Source: Haemonchus contortus (Eukaryota; Nematoda; Chromadorea; Rhabditida; Trichostrongylidae). From it: a stretch of 64,000 bases of DNA. A program made the position numbers and the translations under genes. Positions within the stretch are counted from its first letter, which is position 1, and each line of letters starts with the position of its first letter. Below are positions 58,201 to 64,000 of this stretch, piece by piece. The notes below the pieces were generated by a model. The model had not been told where the DNA came from and did not search any database. It worked only from the letters and a program-made list of their open reading frames with translations. The DNA is taken from the NCBI GenBank assembly GCA_000469685.2, contig LS997567.1:3230163-3294162 (forward strand), read 5' to 3'.

Positions 58201-59873
58201 CATTTGCGTAAGACGCTACGGTCTGTTTCTAAAAGTGCATAATGACGGCATTCAATAAAGCTTCTTTATCAGCTATTACTCGTACTTTCCATAGTAATAG
58301 GTGTTAGTTAATTGATGAATTCAGCTAAAGGCCTATAGGGCATTCATGGGAATCGGTTTCAAAGAATCAGTTCGCTGTGTTTGTAAAACTAAGTAATTGG
58401 CCTAGCTCAGAATTTACCAGTTCATTTCTATACCAGTAAAGGTTTACTGCTGAAAAACTGTTGAAGAACGGTGGGGCATTAATGGTGGCTCATAGACTCA
58501 TAAGTCATTGCTGTGTAATAGAACTAGCACGGTCAACACTACTTGAGAGTCTTTAAAGATTAATTGTTCTTAAAGTACTGGTATACTGGTAGTTCTGTTT
58601 TGATACGGAATAAAACGCCTGGCGTCAATCAATTTCCGTGCCGGATGCGCCACGCATTCGACTTCTACTGAGAGTAGCTGTTGTGTTGAATGGGTATTTT
58701 GGCTCCGTAATGAAGCGACGAACCTATATATAAATTGTGTCCCCACCCCTTCAAATGGCTAAAATACCTATGAAGCTATTCAAGGCCTGTAGATGGTTCG
58801 CTCTGCAACCCCAGGACAAACTAAAAGGTTATAGACTGGGAAGAGTCCAGGTTGAAGGATCTATAGGTAGGTGTGTAGTGTAGCGACGCCATCGACTATT
58901 GCGCTATCTAAGATTACTAGTACGGGTAGGGTCAAAAATCAGTGAAGAAATTTACTTGGTTTGGGCCCACTGGCTTCCTCTCCAGCCTTTGTCATCTCTA
59001 TATTTGAAAGGGGGTCACGAATATACTGCTCTTATATGGTCCCTGGGGTGCACCACATATTCGAGTTCTGCTGAAAGGTTGATGGATTCAATGTTGTGTT
59101 TAAGAAGTAAATAAATGGTAAATATGTAGTAAAGAGCGAATTGGCATCTTCTCGATGAAGACTGAGGGTTAGCTTGAATCAGCTCAAAGGAATGTGTTGG
59201 CGTTTGGGATTAGCCCTCATAAACTAGGGCTCAATTTTTCAAAAATATCACTTGTAACTATGAACCAGCCCAGAATAATACTAATAAATATTTGTTGGGA
59301 ACTATTCATCGATTCACGTATTCAATGAAATAATTAATTCTGCTCGACATCCAAAAATCCGTTACGAATAAGCCATGCACTTGCTCGTCACACAGAATTG
59401 TTGATGCATTTGAGCCCGTGCCACATCTGCACAAAGGTTTACTTAAATTAGTCCGGAGAGTATCTGGAGATGCCTCATTTCCTCATACAATCTATCAGAA
59501 AATGATTGGCTATGGAGTGAGACCGTAAAGATTTTTTTCCTGAGTAGGATTCGATATACGACCTGGTAGGTGGTAACGGAGCGTTTGCCACTGCATCGTC
59601 CATGCTCTTACGATAAATTCTCCTAATATGGAGATATTATGACGGCTCGAAAAAAATCTCATCTATGTACTTTTCACAGTACCTGTACGATCTTCCCTGG
59701 TCTTGAAGAAAAAAGTTGAAAATATTAAAAGTTAAAAAAAAATAATCAAAAAATTGAAATAGAGAAATAGAAAGAGAACGGAAATAGCCTACTAAAAGTT
59801 ATCGTATTTAGAAAAGATACCGAAGGAATCAATTTATTTACGACGACAGTTGATTGAATTGAAATTTTGTGAA
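55226..59873. other. Intergenic or intronic stretch
   Basis: AT-rich with a few short open frames. A degenerate minus-strand SINE fragment lies near 58635-58705. A pyrimidine-rich segment is at 57360-57510. I cannot support a gene. Confidence 0.5.
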
Positions 59874-59881
59874 AAAAGCCA

Positions 59882-60373
59882 GGTGAAAATGTAGTTGGGA
59901 GGGGCCACGCGGCGGCGCGACACTTTCCTCGTCTGGCGCTCTCCACAGCGAGATAGTAGTGGGCCTGAATCTGGGAAGGAATGGTGAGGTTGTACTGATA
60001 TGTTTCGTGATTTAGAACAAACTAACTGTTGACGCGTGTTGATATGCTTGCATATGATAGATACTCTTCTTCTGAGCCGATAAAACCTATTTTTAAGAAG
60101 GGGAGGGGCTCCGGGGTGGGTGAGATGGTTATCTCGTTCAAAAAGCTGGGATGAGATAAAAGTTGAACGTCCAATTGGCTCACCCACCCCGGAGCCCCTC
60201 CCCTTCCTAAAATTAGGTGAAAATACACAGCTACAACATAAAAAAGCTATGAAACGTCCCTAAATACCATTAAGGGCTCGCCTACCCTTCCTTGTTTACT
60301 ATCTCGCCGCGGAGAGCGCCAGACGAGGAAAGTGCCGCGCCGCCGCGTGGCCCCCCCCAACTACATTTTCACC
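59882..60373. mobile_element. hAT-type palindromic MITE
   Basis: Inverted ends GGTGAAAATGTAGTTGGG / CCCAACTACATTTTCACC are flanked by a perfect 8-bp duplication AAAAGCCA (59874-59881 and 60374-60381). Outer arms of about 75 bp continue through 'cgtctggcgctctcc'. An inner palindrome, 'gggaggggctccggggtggg' at about 60103-60119 and its complement at about 60180-60205, is nested within. An 8-bp duplication fits hAT-family elements. The ORFs across it are by-products of the palindrome. Confidence 0.88.
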
Positions 60374-60381
60374 AAAAGCCA

Positions 60382-63283
60382 AATTAGCAAAGAAAGAGGG
60401 AATTAAGGACACAGCCTACAAACGGTTGCACTCAAGTCACGGGTGGGGGTCTGCCCAGGGTACGATCCGGCCTCCCGTCGTCATTGACCAAACATCAGGG
60501 TCGTTGATTGTGGGGAAGGTATCGAAGATCAGCTGAACCAAACATGTCATGTGACTTGGTCCGATAATCGTTAGACAACAGCTATCACTCAACGACCGGA
60601 ATCTCCCACACACGAGACGACTAGCACATGCAAAACCACAACAACCACCCAAACAATGTATCAAAACGGGCGAACAGAGAAATCTTCACGGCACGGCGTA
60701 CACACCCACCTAATTTACGTCACCTACTGGTAACTAACTGATAACTATGGCGCCTGCACGGGGAGAAATGCAGAAGTACTCAAGAAAGCCAGTGAAACTC
60801 GGTGGCAGTAGGTCCCTCTCGGGGTAGGGGAAGTGGGTGACTATACCTATAATGAATTGGAGTGGTTAATCAGTCTGTGAACACTCGCTTCGCTCTGATA
60901 GATAAGTGAAAAGTAAAGAACGGACTCTTCGCTTTGATTAAAGTCGTTTTTGTCATGCGCCCCGCACTCGACTTCCATTCAGAGCCGAAATGGCGTTTGA
61001 AAGTTTATGGAGCCTATACAATGACCTGAGTTGGCTAGCCGATGTACATATCAGTGTTTTTACCCTCCTAGATGAGTTTGGTGCCAATCGAGGGACCCTG
61101 GGAACGGATGGCTCTGTTGGTCTGAACGGACTTCGATCCAGAACTTGGTCTCCTGCACCAAATTCGAGAGGGTAGAGCTCTTTGGAGTTATTAGAGGACA
61201 TAACTGGAATGACCCACACACAATGACAGTTAGGAAAAGTCGTAATTCTCGTAATTCGTAAAAAAGTTCTCGTAATTCTCTGATATATCAATTTATTTCC
61301 TTCCTGTCGAATGTATCGTGCAGGAGTGAACAGAAGATGTAGAATCCTATCCTAAGAAGTTCACCTCCTCCTGGGATGGTATTCAGTGCAGTTGTGAATT
61401 ACCAAGAAACAGAATAGCCAAAGCAGAATCAAAAACCTTATCCATTAACCGATTGTGAACAATAAATTATTTCAGTGTGGTTGAATATGAACAATAAATT
61501 ATTTCACCATGAACACACAGAAAACCGGCCAATGCAGTTTTGAACGAGCTGACTCTTTGATCAACAGAGGATGAAGGGTTGTGCGTGTAGGCTGAATGGT
61601 TGTCTAGGTCTGATACTGTATTAGTTCAAACCCAGGCTCATTCGAACTTGCCAGCGCTTCGCTACGGGGCAAAAACTTCTGGCCACTGTTGGGACAAAGG
61701 TAATCAACCGAATCCCTAGTGAACTTCAAGCCATGGGGCTTGTAAGGGAAGAAGTCCCTACAATAGCTCCGACGGGCATTTGACCTGGAACGTCAAGTAT
61801 GAAAAATGTAAAAGAGTGTCTAGATATAAAAGTAAGAAGTAATATGAAAAACGGATGAATTCAAATTTTGAGACTATTATCTTAGTAATTAATGAAGCAG
61901 AAACCGAAAAAAGGTGGTCTAGCTCCACTTGATAGAAAATAAGATGAATGGGCCCTAGTGGGTTCACGAAACAGGGGAAACCACGAGCAAAACGCTTTAA
62001 TACAAATAATACGGGAAGGGTTACTGTAAAGCAATTAAAATGAATGAACCACTTAAAGAAAGCACATCAGTATGATAATAAAATGAAAGCCTGGCAGTAA
62101 AATAGTATGGAGACATATTACTTGCTCATCACCTGGTAACTGGTTTTTCTACTAGTTACAGCATTTGAAGCAGCCCTAAATAGCCCTTAGACCCTACTTT
62201 CAATAAGTTTCGTTGCATAATGTGAAGTCAACAAAATGGCTCAAACTGGAGTCGATCACGTAACCGAACATCACGTGCGGCTTGTGTTGACACATGCCCC
62301 CGGTCACGTAAGCCTTCGAAAATCGGTGTTTCTCCGTCATCCCACCCCCTTTCGCCCTTCCTGATTTGGTTCTTTGAATCTAACCTTTACGGGTGCTACA
62401 TGGACGGGTAAAACAGTAATCAACAATTCCTAAGACTTCGGACACTTCCAATTAGTAGTGAATCTCAATGCATCCAAAGCCATGGCGCATCCAGAGAGTC
62501 TGCAGCCATAGGGAGGTGGAGGGAGAGATCTTCTGGATAAGTGAAGCAATCGCACACAGACTAGCTTTCAGCGAAATGACCGACGAAATGAATTTTTCAA
62601 TAACACGCGGTGGAGGGGGTTGTTCCACCTGAATGCGTTAGCATGGTTTGAATTTTCCATGATTTTTGGAAAAACAGCGATTCACTTCACAGCAGAAGAT
62701 ATCTTAACAAGTAATTAAAAAGATGTAACTCAATTAAAATATAGGCCTTGTAGGACACGAACCCAGGAGGCATCTGGCTTGATAATCTGGTGTCTCCATG
62801 AAAGCCTTGAGTGCCAACAAATACACCCTTCCGATTTCCCGAAATCTCGCACTGCGGGAGCCCAACCCATTCCCGGTAGCTCCGCCTATCGCTCTACAAA
62901 TGTTTGACTATAAACTTCTAAGATGGGTCCTTTCTATAAGTTATGAATAACACTGTACTCTTATACTGCTCCTGTATTTTCGAGACGATTATAATTATGA
63001 CCTTCAAAAATTTGTATTAATACCATGAAAACCCTGTTCTAAACGTGCTGAGCACACTAGTTCCACCCACAGCACAAACTCCGCCCACATGAAGCAATAA
63101 AATCAAATTAACGCTCAATATGGTATACATTGCAATTTCGACGTTGAACCTCATGCAAAACATGCACTTTTCGATTTTTTTGGGAGTACACGTTCACATC
63201 GCTGACGCATCGGTGCAATCGAAGAACGAATGCACCCAAAACGTTGCAAGCCGGGTGCACACCGGAGACGACGGTGCACTTAC
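60382..63283. other. Intergenic or intronic stretch
   Basis: Holds the SINE fragment at 60955-61150 and a 76-codon minus frame (60437-60664) of unknown worth. Two repeats of 'gaacaataaattatttca' lie at about 61459 and 61489. No supported gene. Confidence 0.5.
60955..61150 (-). repeat. tRNA-like SINE, partial
   Basis: 'gccccgcactcgacttccat' to 'accctcctagatgagtttgg' match the body in reverse; the head is lost. Confidence 0.7.
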
Positions 63284-63531
63284 CAGTCTATGTCAATATT
63301 CATCTTATCTAAGTCATGAGTCAGTATGTCAAGAGGAATAGCATACAGCAAGGATTCAATCGCCTCGAATGAATATGGTCTATCATATATCTCGTGAAAA
63401 ATTAATTTGAATTCGTGGAAACAGTGAATCTTGAAAAACTCATTCGGAAGTCCATCGCAATGCACGAAAACCTGCAGATGAACAAATTCAAGTTCATTTT
63501 CTTCTTTAATAGTTGGAAAGTCTCTGTCAAA
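63284..63531 (-). CDS. Coding exon of an unrecognised gene
   Basis: An 82-codon open frame between acceptor TTTGTATCAG and donor GACTG|GTAAGT. It reads FDRDFPTIKEENELEFVHLQ, then a segment with FHEFKLIFHEIYDRPYSFEA and ESLLYAIPLDILTHDLDKMN. The composition and the strong donor argue for a real exon. The segment around YDRPYSFEAIESLLYAIP has the look of a winged-helix LOTUS-like fold, but that is a guess. Neighbouring exons were not found; it may belong to the same gene as the exon at 55018-55220. Confidence 0.6.
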
Positions 63532-64000
63532 CTGATACAAATTGGCTAAAGAGGGTAGTACCATTACCAAACGTATCGCCCGATGATCGGTACCGGATCG
63601 AATGGATCAATACTCGCCTATAACAACCAAGATTTGCGCCCCTCCCCTCGAGATCGATCACTTTCCACTCGGCTGAGGGGATACATGAGATGACTTTTTC
63701 ATTGGCTGGATCCTGCAGTTCATTGTATAGGCCACATGCTCTTCCAAAGGCCCCTGAGATTTTGAACAAAGTCAAGGAGGGGGGCGCATCCCACAAACGG
63801 TATTGTACAACGACTGAAAACTTTCCAAGACAATTATGATCACGCCCTCCAGAAATTTGTATTGTGAAAGAATAAATGTATTGAGTAATAATGTAATAAA
63901 TGAGGTTCGTATGGATGCCGAAATAAATGTTCTGATCCAGTAGTTCTCTCAAAAAAAAAACCCGGTTTTCTGGTATCCCAATACATAACAGACATAAAAA
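63532..64000. other. Window end, probable intron
   Basis: A fragment of the SINE body ('gcagttcattgtataggcca', about 63713) and AT-rich sequence. Upstream exons of the 63284-63531 gene may lie beyond the window. Confidence 0.4.

Noticed and set aside
59746..60228. Three overlapping minus-strand frames of 66 to 117 codons
   Set aside because: They lie across the hAT-type palindrome and have no splice or family support.
60437..60664. 76-codon minus frame ending VWSMTTGGRIVPWADPHP
   Set aside because: No splice sites, start context or recognisable family; kept only as a note.
63527..63952. 141-codon minus frame at the window end
   Set aside because: It runs through a SINE fragment and lacks exon signals; only the neighbouring 63284-63531 segment looks coding.

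Overview
This is eukaryotic DNA, most consistent with a strongylid (hookworm-like) nematode. There are no prokaryotic operons. Short exons with TTTCAG-type acceptors and GTAAGT/GTGAGT-type donors are separated by repeat-filled introns. A 5'-truncated RTE-like retrotransposon tail of the kind abundant in hookworm assemblies is present, and the one clear gene is a nuclear hormone receptor of the nematode DAF-12/NHR-8/NHR-48 group. Species cannot be fixed from the sequence alone.

Bases 1 to about 39,000 hold no host gene I can support. They are old duplicated blocks (called A to F here) in repeated orders such as C-B-A and F-E. Younger mobile elements have been inserted into these blocks. Because several copies of each block exist, empty sites can be read directly in paralogous copies. 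Insertions resolved this way are: two members of a Helitron-like family (10384-13850 plus, 7167-9026 minus) with an internal GT microsatellite and a 128-bp tandem array; an RTE copy inside that array; a 765-bp solo LTR with a TAAC target duplication (18763-19527); and a GC-rich fold-back element (4370-4640). A tRNA-like SINE family with a B box is scattered in both orientations, and relics of a DDE transposase lie in the A blocks.

Bases 39,000 to 42,600 are AT-rich, mostly unique intergenic DNA with one decayed RTE relic. From 42,650 to 54,326 (minus strand) lies the main gene, a C4 nuclear receptor. I resolve 17 exons, of which 16 have good splice sites and compatible phases. They run from a Pro/Ser-rich N-terminal exon through the two DNA-binding zinc fingers, a charged extension, an Ala/Gln/Pro-rich hinge, a cysteine-rich hinge exon and the ligand-binding domain, to an AF-2-like C-terminus. 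Its introns carry a piggyBac-type MITE (44852-45091, TTAA duplication) and an inverted pair of about 255-bp repeats, one of which contains the putative helix-9 exon. The first exon is not resolved.

Bases 54,400 to 64,000 are intergenic or intronic. They contain two isolated minus-strand coding exons (55018-55220 with a stop codon; 63284-63531 with a GTAAGT donor), possibly from an upstream neighbour gene, and a hAT-type palindromic MITE with a perfect 8-bp target duplication (59882-60373).
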